Positions 25,040 through 33,094 are shown, numbered from the stretch's first letter. The stretch: 38,289 nucleotides of DNA from Dictyobacter arantiisoli (GCF_008326305.1 NZ_BIXY01000070.1:1-38289); one strand, 5' to 3'. A program made the numbers and translations. Notes: a model not told the origin generated them from the sequence alone.

Positions 25040-25582
25040 CTACAAGGTTACGCGATCACCGCCGGCTGGCATGGTGAAGCGTAAGAAGGGGCTTCCGGCC
25101 AGGCGGGTACAGACAACCGCAATCGTGTAAAATACAAACAAAAACGCGGCGGTGCGCAATTCAATGAGAGCGTATCCGAGAAGGCTGATATGGCTGGCAC
25201 CGGACGCAAACAGACGCAGCAGGACCGGCCCCTGCTGTACATCAAACATGGTTAGAGGTAAGCCGCAAAACAGACTGATCAAGATATCAAAGATCAGACA
25301 GAGCGCGGCCAGGCGCGGTCCTAACCACCAGAAACGCTTACTCATCTTCTCCCGCTTAGTGGATGTGACACGGCGTGTCGCCCACACGGGTGGTAGAATG
25401 TACTGGAATATGATAAAAAGCAGGGGTACCGCGACAAATGTCCAATCGGGAAACACAGCGGGGGTAATTAAAGCACCAAGGCGACCGAGAGCGTACACGA
25501 TCAAGCCTTCGATAATGCCCCGCCGATAGCTTACTTTATTTGATAACATAAAGACAAACCTGTTTTCGTCTTCTGAAGACAT
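25040..25582 (-). CDS. polytopic membrane protein, function unknown
   Basis: The 180-residue protein has about four hydrophobic helices: a GLIVYALGRLGAL region, VAVPLLFIIFQYILPPVW, LAALCLIFDILISLFCGLPL and AAFLFVFYTIAVVC. A basic loop (TRRVTSTKREKMSKRFWW) lies between them. No family was recognised. ATG at 25582 is preferred because the longer frame to 25654 would overlap the FmdB gene by 37 bp. No ribosome site is strong; ATG at 25549 is another option. It sits 35 bp behind the FmdB gene and shares its strand, so the two may be co-transcribed. Confidence 0.62.
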   Translation of the reverse strand: MSSEDENRFVFMLSNKVSYRRGIIEGLIVYALGRLGALITPAVFPDWTFVAVPLLFIIFQYILPPVWATRRVTSTKREKMSKRFWWLGPRLAALCLIFDILISLFCGLPLTMFDVQQGPVLLRLFASGASHISLLGYALIELRTAAFLFVFYTIAVVCTRLAGSPFLRFTMPAGGDRVTL

Positions 25583-25617
25583 GGTAGCAGGAAAAAAAGG
25601 AATAGGATGCACACAAA

Positions 25618-25842
25618 TTAATGACAACCACAAGAGCCGCCACCACAGCCGCAACCACCATCTGAGGAATCGTCGAATGAGTAATCTTCGCTATTCCCAC
25701 GGGGAGCAGCAAACACCGAGAGTAAACGGCGCACTTTCTCACTATGGCATTTCATACATACAATATCGTCAGCGTGTTTATGGTTTACAAGAAGCTCAAA
25801 CTTGGATTTGCAGTCCGGGCAATAATACTCGTACAAGGGCAT
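25618..25842 (-). CDS. FmdB-family zinc-ribbon protein
   Basis: The 74-residue protein opens MPLYEYYCPDCKSKFELLV and has a second pair in IVCMKCHSEKVRRLL. That is the CxxC...CxxC zinc ribbon of the FmdB/regulatory zinc-ribbon family, with a usual length of 60-110 residues. The tail is a Gly/Cys cluster ending GCGCGGGSCGCH, common in this family and probably metal-binding. The ATG at 25842 follows GGAGG by 8 nt; the frame's earlier TTG overlaps that site and is rejected. Its role, often proposed as regulatory, is unproven. Confidence 0.88.
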   Translation of the reverse strand: MPLYEYYCPDCKSKFELLVNHKHADDIVCMKCHSEKVRRLLSVFAAPRGNSEDYSFDDSSDGGCGCGGGSCGCH

Positions 25843-25886
25843 AAAAAGTACCTCCAATCTATAAGAAACGCTCTCTGTTAACTGAT

Positions 25887-25915
25887 ATTGTAGTGTCTGG
25901 CTTTGACTGCGTCAA
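25887..25915 (-). promoter_or_regulatory. promoter TTGACG-N17-TACAAT for the FmdB gene
   Basis: On the minus strand TTGACG (25910-25915), a 17-bp spacer and TACAAT (25887-25892) lie about 45 bp before the ATG. This is one of the best promoters in the window by sequence. Confidence 0.58.
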
Positions 25916-25942
25916 GTTAGCTATAATGAGATCCAGGATTTT

Positions 25943-26048
25943 CCAATTCTCTTTTGCACCGCTTGCGGCGGCAAAAGAGAATTGGAGGAGGAGGAGTTGG
26001 GGACACCCCAAACCCCGGCAGGGGACTGCGGTCCCCTGCACCCCTTGC
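25943..26048. repeat. compound palindromic element between divergent genes
   Basis: A 15-bp perfect inverted repeat (CCAATTCTCTTTTGC 25943-25957 with 25971-25985) encloses a smaller CCGC-TT-GCGG hairpin. An AGG-rich link follows, then a second hairpin CAGGGGAC-TGCG-GTCCCCTG (26019-26038) and CACCCC. A degenerate relative of the second half lies near 13925-13975, so this looks like a dispersed non-coding element. It fills most of the 304-bp gap before ychF. Confidence 0.6.
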
Positions 26049-26146
26049 TTGCACCGTTTGAGGGAGATTTAGAAAGCCTTGCAGTAGGTATGTCCTTGCA
26101 ATGAACATTGGCATAAGAATAGTAGTAGAAGGAAGAAGAAGAGATT

Positions 26147-27322
26147 ATGGCTCTGACTATTGGAATTATTGGATTGCCCCAAAGTGGCAAAACGAGCCTG
26201 TTTAATGCGCTGACGAAGGCTGGCGCGCCGATTAGCGGCTATGCAGCCAGTACGGTGAAGGCAAATATTGGCATGGTACAGGTTCCCGATGCCCGTCTAC
26301 AACCTCTGGCGGATATCTTTCAGCCCAAGAAAACGACACCAACAACGGTTGATTTTGTCGATGTCGCGGGTATGGGGCAGGCCGCCCAGGGCGGTAAGGA
26401 TAAGAAAGAAGGCTTGAACGCGGAATTCCTGGGACATATCCGCAATGCAGATGCGCTGGCGGTGGTGCTGCGTAGCTTTGCCAATGATAATGTGACCCAT
26501 GTCAATGATACGATCGATCCTTTCCGCGATCTGGAGAATTTAAATGCGGAACTGACGATTACGGATCTGGCGAGCGTTGAGCGTCGTCTGGAACGCTCGA
26601 CGCGCTCGGCAAAATCTGGCGATAAGAAGTATCAACAAGAGATTGATATTCTGCGCCGCCTGCAATCCGCCCTTGAGGAGTTTAAGCTGATTAAGGATCT
26701 TGAACTGGGACAGCCCGAACAGGCGCTCTTGAAAGATCTTTTCCTGCTGACAATCAAGCCACGTATGTATGTCTTGAATGTCAGCGAAGGTGCCCTCGGC
26801 GAAGCCAATGAACTGCTGGAAAAGATTGCTGCCGGCGAGGCGGTGGATGAGGCAGGTCTGAGCAATGAGCTAAAGGGAATCGCGAAGGTTGCGCAACGCG
26901 CACGTAGCGAGGGTTCAGAGGTTGCCGCCGTCTCTGCCAGCCTGGAAGCTGAATTATCAGAACTACCCGAAGAGGATGCACAGGAATATCTGGAATCTCT
27001 GGGCTTGCCCAAACTGGGCGCGGATCGAGTTATTCAGGTTGGCTATCGCTTGCTCAATCTGATCACCTTCCTGACTGCAGGTGAAGACGAAGTGCGAGCC
27101 TGGACTGTCACCAAAGGAGCGAAAGCACCAGAGGCCGCAGGAAAAATCCATACCGATCTCGAACGTACCTTTATTCGCGCCGAGGTCATTCACTACAATG
27201 ACTTTATCAAATATGGCTCTTTCGCCGCCGCCAAGGAGAAGGGTGTCTATCGTCTGGAAGGCAAAGAGTATGTCGTAGAGGATGGCGACATCATGCAGAT
27301 CCGCGCTGGTGCGGGCAAATAA
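26147..27322 (+). CDS. ychF: YchF/OLA1-type P-loop nucleotidase
   Basis: YchF proteins are ribosome-associated Obg-family enzymes that prefer ATP to GTP and affect stress responses. Seen here are the G1 loop GLPQSGKTS (9-17), the G3 region VDFVDVAGMGQ, the YchF-type NVSE in place of NKxD (ATP preference), and the C-terminal TGS-like domain (RAWTVTKGAKAPEAAGKIHTDLERTFIRAEV to VVEDGDIMQIR). Departures are PQSGKTS for the usual PNVGKST in G1 and 391 residues against about 363. A purine-rich AGGAAGAAGAAGAGATT leads into the ATG. It is convergent with the hydrolase gene, with a likely shared terminator between. Confidence 0.96.
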   Translation: MALTIGIIGLPQSGKTSLFNALTKAGAPISGYAASTVKANIGMVQVPDARLQPLADIFQPKKTTPTTVDFVDVAGMGQAAQGGKDKKEGLNAEFLGHIRNADALAVVLRSFANDNVTHVNDTIDPFRDLENLNAELTITDLASVERRLERSTRSAKSGDKKYQQEIDILRRLQSALEEFKLIKDLELGQPEQALLKDLFLLTIKPRMYVLNVSEGALGEANELLEKIAAGEAVDEAGLSNELKGIAKVAQRARSEGSEVAAVSASLEAELSELPEEDAQEYLESLGLPKLGADRVIQVGYRLLNLITFLTAGEDEVRAWTVTKGAKAPEAAGKIHTDLERTFIRAEVIHYNDFIKYGSFAAAKEKGVYRLEGKEYVVEDGDIMQIRAGAGK

Positions 27323-27343
27323 TTCACTTAAAAGTGGAATAGC

Positions 27344-27390
27344 AAAGTGGGATAGCAAGGAGCCAATGTAGCTCTTTACTGTCCCGCTTT
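27344..27390. terminator. bidirectional terminator between ychF and the hydrolase gene
   Basis: AAAGTGGGATAG (27344-27355) pairs with CTGTCCCGCTTT (27379-27390) over 12 bp, including two G-U pairs. A nested GAGC/GCTC hairpin fills the loop. The stem starts with A and ends with T residues, so it can act in both directions. It lies between stops at 27322 and 27394. Confidence 0.55.
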
Positions 27391-27393
27391 CGC

Positions 27394-28341
27394 TTATTGT
27401 ACGAAGCGTCGTACGAAGGTATCGACTTGCTGAATATAGGTTACGGAATCGGTAGAATAGGCCGTGCCATGGCCAGCGGCGGGTATAACCAGTAACTCTT
27501 TATATTGTGGGCATTGGTTGTAGAGCCGATGCACCATTTCGGTGGGTACAAAGGTATCTTCCGCACCGTGAATAAAGAGGATGGGCCGCTGTGCATGCTC
27601 CACCTGCTTGAGCGCCGAGGCTTCACTAAAGAAGTATCCTGCTTTCAATTTACAGACCAGGCTGGTCAAATGGACAAAAGGGAAAGGTGGCAGATGATAC
27701 ATGCGTTTTACCTGGTAGGAGAGAATATCCTCCGCGGATGTATAGCCGCAATCGGCAACAACACATTTCACCTGCGGAGGCAGTTGCTCACCACTGGTCA
27801 TCAGAACCGTTGCGCCACCCATCGAGATACCATGTAAAACGATCTGAGCATCCTCGCCGACACGCTGGATCAACAAAGCAATCCATTTTAGATAATCTTT
27901 ACGCTCATGCCAGCCAAAGCCAATATAATTACCTTCACTGATCCCATGACCGCGCGCATCCGGCATCAAAATATTATAGCCAAACTTTTCATGATAAAAA
28001 TGAGCCAGCGAACCCATATTCTCCTTAGCAGTTCCGGTATAGCCGTGGGCTAGAATGACGGTTTTGTTGGTAGGAGAAAGAGCCGGGAGATAATAGCCTT
28101 TGAGCAATAAACCATCATAGGATAGCAATTCAATGATCTCAAAAGACTGGGCATCAACCCAGGCAGGCTCAGCAACGGGAATCTCTGAATCCGTTGTAAT
28201 TTGCGCCAGATCAGGATTATTCATCAGAAATGTTTTGGGTTGTCGAAAAACAGCTACACGATAAAAATAGAAGCTCACTGCCACTAATAGCAGCAGAATG
28301 AGTATAACGAGAATGGCAATGATAATGCCAATGATGGACAT
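27394..28341 (-). CDS. membrane-anchored alpha/beta hydrolase
   Basis: An N-terminal helix (about 3-27, very rich in Ile and Leu) anchors a hydrolase domain. The catalytic triad is readable: nucleophile Ser173 in GISMGG, Asp262 in HGAEDTFVP and His291 in AAGHGTAY. The oxyanion strand VILAHGYTG (95-103) and DARGHGISEG also fit the BAAT/YqkD-like serine hydrolases. The substrate, probably an ester or acyl group, is not predictable. An AGGAG site lies 12 nt upstream of the ATG, slightly far. The gene is transcribed alone and ends at a shared terminator with ychF. Confidence 0.92.
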   Translation of the reverse strand: MSIIGIIIAILVILILLLLVAVSFYFYRVAVFRQPKTFLMNNPDLAQITTDSEIPVAEPAWVDAQSFEIIELLSYDGLLLKGYYLPALSPTNKTVILAHGYTGTAKENMGSLAHFYHEKFGYNILMPDARGHGISEGNYIGFGWHERKDYLKWIALLIQRVGEDAQIVLHGISMGGATVLMTSGEQLPPQVKCVVADCGYTSAEDILSYQVKRMYHLPPFPFVHLTSLVCKLKAGYFFSEASALKQVEHAQRPILFIHGAEDTFVPTEMVHRLYNQCPQYKELLVIPAAGHGTAYSTDSVTYIQQVDTFVRRFVQ

Positions 28342-28641
28342 AGATATGAATCGCTCCTAATTAATGAAACTCGATACGTGCATTATCTATTGTATTCTAA
28401 ACAGACAATACCTGGGATCGAAACAGTCCTATTAGCGTATCCCACGATTTCCGCGCGTGTGCCAAACTCCCAGTATCAGCGGGATCTTGCTGCTCACTTG
28501 CTGGCAGGCGCAGGCGCGCCTGCACCACACACTAAACATTGGTTTGAGCACCATTGGTGCGAAAAATCATGCACAGAGATCGTGGAGAGCATGGGAAACA
28601 AACACATTCTGTGAGTTCCAACGGTGAATTTACGCGCGTAC
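28342..28641. other. gene-free stretch with short palindromes
   Basis: No convincing gene was found; a 78-codon plus-strand frame has odd composition and no ribosome site. Three symmetric elements are present: TATTGT-N11-ACAATA (28388-28410), nearest the hydrolase start, GCAGGCGCGCCTGC (28510-28523), and GCACCA-T-TGGTGC (28548-28560). Any of them may serve transcription ends or regulation; none has a T-tract. Confidence 0.3.
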
Positions 28642-28890
28642 TTAGTCCTCGTATTGCTTGATGAGTTTTTCTACCAGGCCACCAATCTCGTGCCAGAGAT
28701 GATGCTGATAATCCAGCATACGCGATTGATTGAGATCAAATTCGCGGTTGGAGGCATCTTTTTTCGCGTTCTCAGCAAATTGCTGGGATAGGGCGTGGGT
28801 CTTATCTCCTCGCCCATGTAAGTAGATACCAAGATCATTAAGATCCTTAAGCAAGGCATCAAACTTTTCTTCTTTATTCGGATTGGGCAT
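28642..28890 (-). CDS. small soluble protein of unknown function
   Basis: The 82-residue protein is charged and helical, opening MPNPNKEEKFDALLKDLNDLGIYLHGRGDKTHALSQQF and closing HHLWHEIGGLVEKLIKQYED, with several histidines near the end. It has no membrane segment or known motif. A GAGGAG site lies 8 nt before the ATG, and length and composition look like a real cytoplasmic protein. It follows the AhpD-like gene by 69 bp on the same strand, with a hairpin in between. Confidence 0.65.
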   Translation of the reverse strand: MPNPNKEEKFDALLKDLNDLGIYLHGRGDKTHALSQQFAENAKKDASNREFDLNQSRMLDYQHHLWHEIGGLVEKLIKQYED

Positions 28891-28912
28891 AGATAGTCTC
28901 CTCTATCATTTC

Positions 28913-28934
28913 GTGTTCCCTTTAAGGGGGACAC
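28913..28934. terminator. hairpin between the AhpD-like gene and the small protein gene
   Basis: GTGTTCCCTT (28913-28922) pairs with AGGGGGACAC (28925-28934) over 10 bp with two G-U steps and a 2-nt loop. It sits 26 bp after the AhpD-like stop. It has no T-run, so it may be an attenuator or RNA-stability hairpin and not a true terminator. Confidence 0.38.
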
Positions 28935-28959
28935 ACTTAGTAGTAAATCATAGAACAGT

Positions 28960-29466
28960 TTAGTGTTCATCAAGTTTGAGAGCATCGGCGAAACGATTAA
29001 AGAAATTAAACATACCAATTACGGTGGTGAGCTCCACTATTTCGCCATCGTCGAAGTGCGCCTGGAGTTCATCGTATAATTCTTCACTTACATCGCGCGC
29101 GCTCGTGGTCATAATTTCAGCGTAACGTAAGGCTACCAATTCTCGGTCGGTAAACAGCGCTCGATGTTGATCAATATTGAAGAGCGCATCGAGCAATGCT
29201 TCATCAAGTCCCATCTGCCTTGCCAAGGCAGTATGTGCATTCTCTCAGTAGAAGCAGAGGTTTACCTGCGAGACACGAATAGCCAGCAACTCTTTTAATT
29301 GTGACTCGACTGTTCCTGTACGCATGGCGGCCTCGACCAGTTGCATAGATGCTTCCATGATAGCAGGCCGATGTGCCATCGTCTGAAAGAGCGATGTCAT
29401 GGTCGAACTGCCCGTCGTGGCGAATGTTGGTAGTGTAACCGAGTCATCGGGTTGGATGCGCGGCAT
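28960..29466 (-). CDS. AhpD/carboxymuconolactone-decarboxylase-like protein with in-frame UGA (candidate selenoprotein)
   Basis: The whole 507-nt frame encodes one AhpD-like helical protein of 168 residues, apart from a TGA at 29245-29247. Family proteins have an active site C-x-x-C-x3-H used for peroxide reduction. Here the sequence reads C71-F-Y-[UGA74]-E-N-A-H78, so the UGA stands exactly in place of the second cysteine and the histidine is kept. The frame stays intact after it (MGLDEALLDALFN..., REELVALRYAE-like core, EIVELTTVIGMFNFFNRFADAL). A hairpin starts 13 nt past the UGA. The ATG at 29466 has AGGAG upstream. Either selenocysteine is inserted, or one TGC/TGT-to-TGA mutation made a recent pseudogene; the perfect placement favours the former. 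Confidence 0.78.
29212..29235 (-). promoter_or_regulatory. candidate bacterial SECIS hairpin after the UGA
   Basis: In the mRNA, CAT-[A]-CTGCCTT pairs with AAGGCAG-ATG, giving 10 bp with one bulged A and a GGC apical loop (core CTGCCTTGGCAAGGCAG, 29215-29231). The core stem starts 13 nt after the UGA. Bacterial SECIS elements lie at this distance inside the coding region, with a bulge and a G-containing tip read by SelB. Sequence conservation of SECIS is low, so this is suggestive only. Confidence 0.45.
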
Positions 29467-29602
29467 AAATGATCTCCTCGCAGCATAAAAATACAGCAAT
29501 GATTACGTGTCCCTATTGTATGAGAGGATAACTAACCATGCAAGTCAGAGAAACAGGATCTATAGATAAACTCTACTCAAGCCTACCAAAAAAATGAGGG
29601 AA

Positions 29603-29632
29603 TTGACACACTTCAAGGCACATGTTTACAAT
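29603..29632 (+). promoter_or_regulatory. purKE promoter TTGACA-N18-TACAAT
   Basis: TTGACA (29603-29608), an 18-bp spacer and TACAAT (29627-29632) predict transcription from about 29639. That start lies downstream of an in-frame ATG at 29622 and so rules it out as the purK start, supporting the TTG at 29661. Confidence 0.66.
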
Positions 29633-29660
29633 AAGGCAGCATGTAAAGGAGAGCCAGGCA

Positions 29661-30824
29661 TTGAAGAGAGCACACGATAGTCAAGAAGCAGAAGTTATCT
29701 CTACTACCCGCATAGGCATTATCGGGGGTGGACAATTGGGTTTGATGATCAGTGAGGCGGCCCGTAAGATGGGCTTTGCCTCTGTGACCGTCCTTGATCC
29801 AACGCCGCAGTGTCCAGCCGCCAGTGTGGCGGATCAAATTGTTGGCAGTTTGAAAGATCCGGTCGCCCTGCGTCAGCTGGCCGACCGTGCGGATATTTTG
29901 ACCTACGAAATTGAGCATATTAATACAGAGGCGCTGACAGCCTTACAACAGGAGGGCGTGAAGATTTATCCCGCGCCCGATTTGCTGGCGATTATCCAGA
30001 ATAAATTCGTCCAAAAGGAATTTCTGGCCCGGCACAATATTCCTGTTGCCCCATATATGTCTATCGAGACGCCAACCGATATCGAGCAGGCCATCCAGAC
30101 CTGGGGCTATCCCCTGGTTCTGAAGGCGAAGAAGGATGCCTATGATGGACGCGGCAATGCGCGTATCAATGGGCCGGATGATATCGAGGTCGCGCTTGCC
30201 AGGCTGGGTGATCGTGAGTTGTATATCGAGAAGTGTATCGATCTGGACAAAGAGCTGGGCATTATGATTGCACGCAATGAGCGCGGCGAGAGCATGAGCT
30301 TTCCCGTCGTGGAGATGATCCACGAACGTGATATCTGTCTGAGCGTGCTGGCGCCAGCGCCCATTGCGACCTCCTTACAGCAAGAGGCAGAGCGCATCGC
30401 CCTCCACACTATCGATATCCTGCAAGGAATTGGCATCTTTGGCGTCGAGATGTTTTTGGATACAGACGGCAAAATCTGGCTGAACGAGATTGCGCCTCGC
30501 CCGCATAATTCAGGACACTATACCATCGAAGCCTGCCAGACCTCACAATTTGAAGAGCATCTGCGCGCCGTCACCAATCTTACACTAACGCCCACCACCA
30601 TGCTCTATCCCGCATCTGTGATGGAAAATATTCTTGGCGAACGCAATGGGTCCGCCATAGTGCAATGGGCGCATGATTATGATCATGCGCATGTCTTCCC
30701 TCATATCTATGGCAAGCGTGAGACCAAGATTGATCGCAAGATGGGCCATATTACCGTGGTTGGTGACAATCTAAACAGCGTCTACAAGCAAGCAAAGGAG
30801 GCGAGGGCCGAGCTCTCGATTTAA
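29661..30824 (+). CDS. purK: 5-(carboxyamino)imidazole ribonucleotide synthase
   Basis: PurK makes N5-CAIR from AIR, bicarbonate and ATP in purine synthesis. The ATP-grasp protein shows GIIGGGQLGLMISEAARKMG near the N-terminus, the PLVLKAKKDAYDGRGN loop, the metal and ATP residues in FGVEMFLDTDGKIWLNEIAPRPHNSGH and a typical C-terminal domain ending in VVGDNLNSVY. The TTG start has AAAGGAG 9 nt upstream and gives 387 residues, a normal size. The ORF can be read back to an ATG at 29622, but that codon lies within the -10 region of the promoter. purE begins 7 bp after its stop. Confidence 0.96.
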   Translation: MKRAHDSQEAEVISTTRIGIIGGGQLGLMISEAARKMGFASVTVLDPTPQCPAASVADQIVGSLKDPVALRQLADRADILTYEIEHINTEALTALQQEGVKIYPAPDLLAIIQNKFVQKEFLARHNIPVAPYMSIETPTDIEQAIQTWGYPLVLKAKKDAYDGRGNARINGPDDIEVALARLGDRELYIEKCIDLDKELGIMIARNERGESMSFPVVEMIHERDICLSVLAPAPIATSLQQEAERIALHTIDILQGIGIFGVEMFLDTDGKIWLNEIAPRPHNSGHYTIEACQTSQFEEHLRAVTNLTLTPTTMLYPASVMENILGERNGSAIVQWAHDYDHAHVFPHIYGKRETKIDRKMGHITVVGDNLNSVYKQAKEARAELSI

Positions 30825-30831
30825 GCGTACC

Positions 30832-31443
30832 ATGTCAGACGAGCAACAAGCAGTACTCACAGCCGCCAGTCAGGAACATGGCGTACTGGTTTCCGCCGAA
30901 GGGATTGGTCCCGCCGGCAAGGGCACACCCAAAGTCCTGATCACCATGGGCAGCGATTCTGATTTACCGTTGATGATGAAGGCAGTGGATACCCTGCGCT
31001 ATGAATTTAACGTTCCCTGCCTGGTCCAGATCAACTCGGTCCATCGGGACCTGCGTACAGTGGTACAGCATATCGACAATCTGCCAGAATCGATTCAGGT
31101 TGTCATCGCCTGTGCGGGCGGTGCGGCCCATCTGCCCGGCAATATCGCCGATCTGCGGGCGGATCTGCCAGTAATCGGTGTACCCCGTGATCTGGGGGCG
31201 CTCAAAGGTGTCGATGCCTTGCTCTCCATGGTCCAGATGCCCGAAGGCGCGCCCGTCGCCGTGATGGCAATTGGAGATGCAGGAGCCGTCAATGCCGCTA
31301 TTCATGCCGCCAAAGAACTGGCAATTGGCGATCCCAGCATCAAAGAACGCCTGCGTACCTATGCCGAGAAGCGCAAGAATCGCGTTGCCAGCCAGAACAA
31401 GACCCTGGAAACAAAGCTTAGCACATTTACCAAAAAGGCATAA
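30832..31443 (+). CDS. purE: N5-CAIR mutase
   Basis: PurE converts N5-CAIR, the PurK product, to CAIR. Family signatures are MGSDSDLPLM, the catalytic-loop region SVHRDLRTV (more often SAHR) and AGGAAHLPGNIA, followed by the GVPRDLGALKGVDALLSMVQMPEGAPVA core. The 203-residue chain is longer than the usual 160-180: about 30 extra residues precede the fold and a basic tail follows. The ATG lies 7 bp after purK with no strong ribosome site of its own, so translation probably relies on coupling. A strong terminator follows. Confidence 0.96.
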   Translation: MSDEQQAVLTAASQEHGVLVSAEGIGPAGKGTPKVLITMGSDSDLPLMMKAVDTLRYEFNVPCLVQINSVHRDLRTVVQHIDNLPESIQVVIACAGGAAHLPGNIADLRADLPVIGVPRDLGALKGVDALLSMVQMPEGAPVAVMAIGDAGAVNAAIHAAKELAIGDPSIKERLRTYAEKRKNRVASQNKTLETKLSTFTKKA

Positions 31444-31490
31444 ATCCTCAGCGTCTTCATCCTGAGCAGATCTCAGCCTGGACATATAAT

Positions 31491-31528
31491 AAAAAGCCGC
31501 CGAACAGATGTTGTTCCGGTGGCTTTTT
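31491..31528. terminator. bidirectional rho-independent terminator after purKE and the MFS gene
   Basis: AAAAAGCC-g-CCG-AACA (31491 on) pairs with TGTT-CCGG-t-GGCTTTTT (to 31528). The A-run and T-run let it end transcripts from both sides. It lies between convergent stops at 31443 and 31543. Confidence 0.8.
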
Positions 31529-31542
31529 ACTTAGAGCCATCG

Positions 31543-33003
31543 TTAGACGATTTCTACCGGTGCCGACACTTCACCACCCAATGTGTCGCGTGTATTCGAT
31601 GTACGCTGCATGGTCGCAGCAGCATCTTTATCCCGAATGTTCAGCGCAAAGATGACAGCGAGCAGTGTGAGGACAGCAGCCGTTAAGAAGGCGATATGAT
31701 AGGCCGTCAGATTCGGTTGCAGCTTCCCCGCGATCAGTTGCATGATACCAATAGAACTGAGCACAGTACTCAGGATGGCGACGCCCAACGCGGAACCAAT
31801 CTGCTGCACAGTGCCATAGAGCGCTGAGGCATGTCCAGCCTCGCTGGCGGTAATATTGGCATAGGCAGCGGTTGAGGTGGATAGAAAGACCTGAGCCATG
31901 CTGGCACCGGTCAGGAACATCAAGGCGCGCATCAGCCAGAGACTGGTCGTACTCCCCATCAAGCACAATAACGTCATCATAATAGCAGCCATAATAATAC
32001 CGCCAGCCATCAAACGGCGTGGACCGATCACGGGATAGATGCGCGATCCGATCTGAAAACCAACCACCACGCCAATCGCTTCCGGGAAGGTCGTCAGTCC
32101 TGATGTGATAGCGCTTACACCACGTCCCTCCTGCAAGAAGAGAGGAGCGGTATAGAGCAGTCCCAGGAAGCCCGCTCCACTGAGTACCGTCACCAGATTA
32201 CAGTTGCGGAACTGCCGATTGCGCAACAGATGCAGATCAATCATCGGCTCCCTGGTACTCAATTCACAGAAGACAAACACGGCAATCAATACCCCACCAG
32301 CGATCAAACTACTCAGGATTGCTGGTGTGATCCAACCATAATTTGATCCTTCACTTAACGCATACATGAAGAGCGCCAGACCGATACCGGCGAACAGGAA
32401 GCCAGGGAAATCAAAGCCTCTTGAAGATCTTTCGTGCTGCTCGGATAAAAAGATAAGTCCGAAGAGAAGCGTGGCGATGCCAATGGGAAGATTGACATAA
32501 AAAACCCAGTGCCATGACAATTTGTCAACCAGAAGACCACCCAGCACAGGACCGGTCGCGGGAGCAATCACAGTGGGAATATTGAGGATACGCGAAAGCT
32601 GTACCCGTTCTGCTGGCGGAAATGTACGCATCAACATGGTATTGCCAACCGGTGTCAATGCGCCACCAGCGATACCCTGCAAGACGCGAAACGCAATCAA
32701 CATACCCAGGCTATTTGCCAATCCACATAAAGCTGATGCCAGCGTAAAAAGGCACAATGCGCCCAAGAAGATCCGCCTGGTACCCAGGCGATCTCCCAGC
32801 CAACCCGAGACAGGAATAACCACCGCGAGACTTACCAGATAAGAAACGACAATCGTATCCACCGAGGTGCTGGAGATACCAAACTGATGTCCAATCGAAG
32901 GCAAGGCAACATTGACGATCGTACCATCCATGATTGACATAAACATCGCTGCTACAAAGACAATACTAATACTAACTTTAGGATTCATTTGCGGACGCTG
33001 CAT
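31543..33003 (-). CDS. MFS multidrug efflux transporter, DHA2 (EmrB/QacA) family
   Basis: The 486-residue protein has 14 predicted helices, the DHA2 number. Motif D1-like MSIMDGTIVNVALPSIG is at the N-terminus, motif A GWLGDRLGTRRIFL follows helix 2, and motif C-like TVIAPATGPVLGGLLVD is in helix 5, marking a proton-driven antiporter. It exports drugs or toxic organics across the inner membrane. CGGAG lies 8 nt before the ATG. Upstream are a TTGACA-N18-TACAAT promoter and a 28-bp palindrome at the transcription start, so a repressor probably controls it; no regulator gene adjoins. A shared terminator lies downstream. Confidence 0.95.
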   Translation of the reverse strand: MQRPQMNPKVSISIVFVAAMFMSIMDGTIVNVALPSIGHQFGISSTSVDTIVVSYLVSLAVVIPVSGWLGDRLGTRRIFLGALCLFTLASALCGLANSLGMLIAFRVLQGIAGGALTPVGNTMLMRTFPPAERVQLSRILNIPTVIAPATGPVLGGLLVDKLSWHWVFYVNLPIGIATLLFGLIFLSEQHERSSRGFDFPGFLFAGIGLALFMYALSEGSNYGWITPAILSSLIAGGVLIAVFVFCELSTREPMIDLHLLRNRQFRNCNLVTVLSGAGFLGLLYTAPLFLQEGRGVSAITSGLTTFPEAIGVVVGFQIGSRIYPVIGPRRLMAGGIIMAAIMMTLLCLMGSTTSLWLMRALMFLTGASMAQVFLSTSTAAYANITASEAGHASALYGTVQQIGSALGVAILSTVLSSIGIMQLIAGKLQPNLTAYHIAFLTAAVLTLLAVIFALNIRDKDAAATMQRTSNTRDTLGGEVSAPVEIV

Positions 33004-33060
33004 GAAATACTCCGGGAGAAGAGATCAAGAGAAAACGAGTATTAAGAGAAAAATATAAAG

Positions 33061-33088
33061 AAATAGATCTCAAAATTGAGACCTATTT
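33061..33088. promoter_or_regulatory. 28-bp palindromic operator at the MFS transcription start
   Basis: AAATAGATCTCAA-AA-TTGAGACCTATTT has 13-bp arms with one mismatch. It begins about 7 bp after the -10 box on the minus strand, so a bound TetR/MarR-type dimer would block initiation. The remaining gene-free DNA up to 33443 holds a CCCCT-GA-AGGGG hairpin (33202-33213) and the next gene's promoter. Confidence 0.55.
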
Positions 33089-33094
33089 CCAATC

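Noticed and set aside
19725-25040. A parS site or origin near parAB
   Set aside because: No sequence close to the parS palindrome GTTTCACGTGAAAC was found in the window, and no gidB/mnmG neighbours are present.
28378-28614. 78-residue plus-strand ORF
   Set aside because: It has no ribosome site, odd composition, and overlaps short palindromes between divergent or terminal regions.
29622-29660. ATG at 29622 as the purK start
   Set aside because: It lies inside the predicted promoter -10 region, ahead of the AAAGGAG that serves the TTG at 29661.
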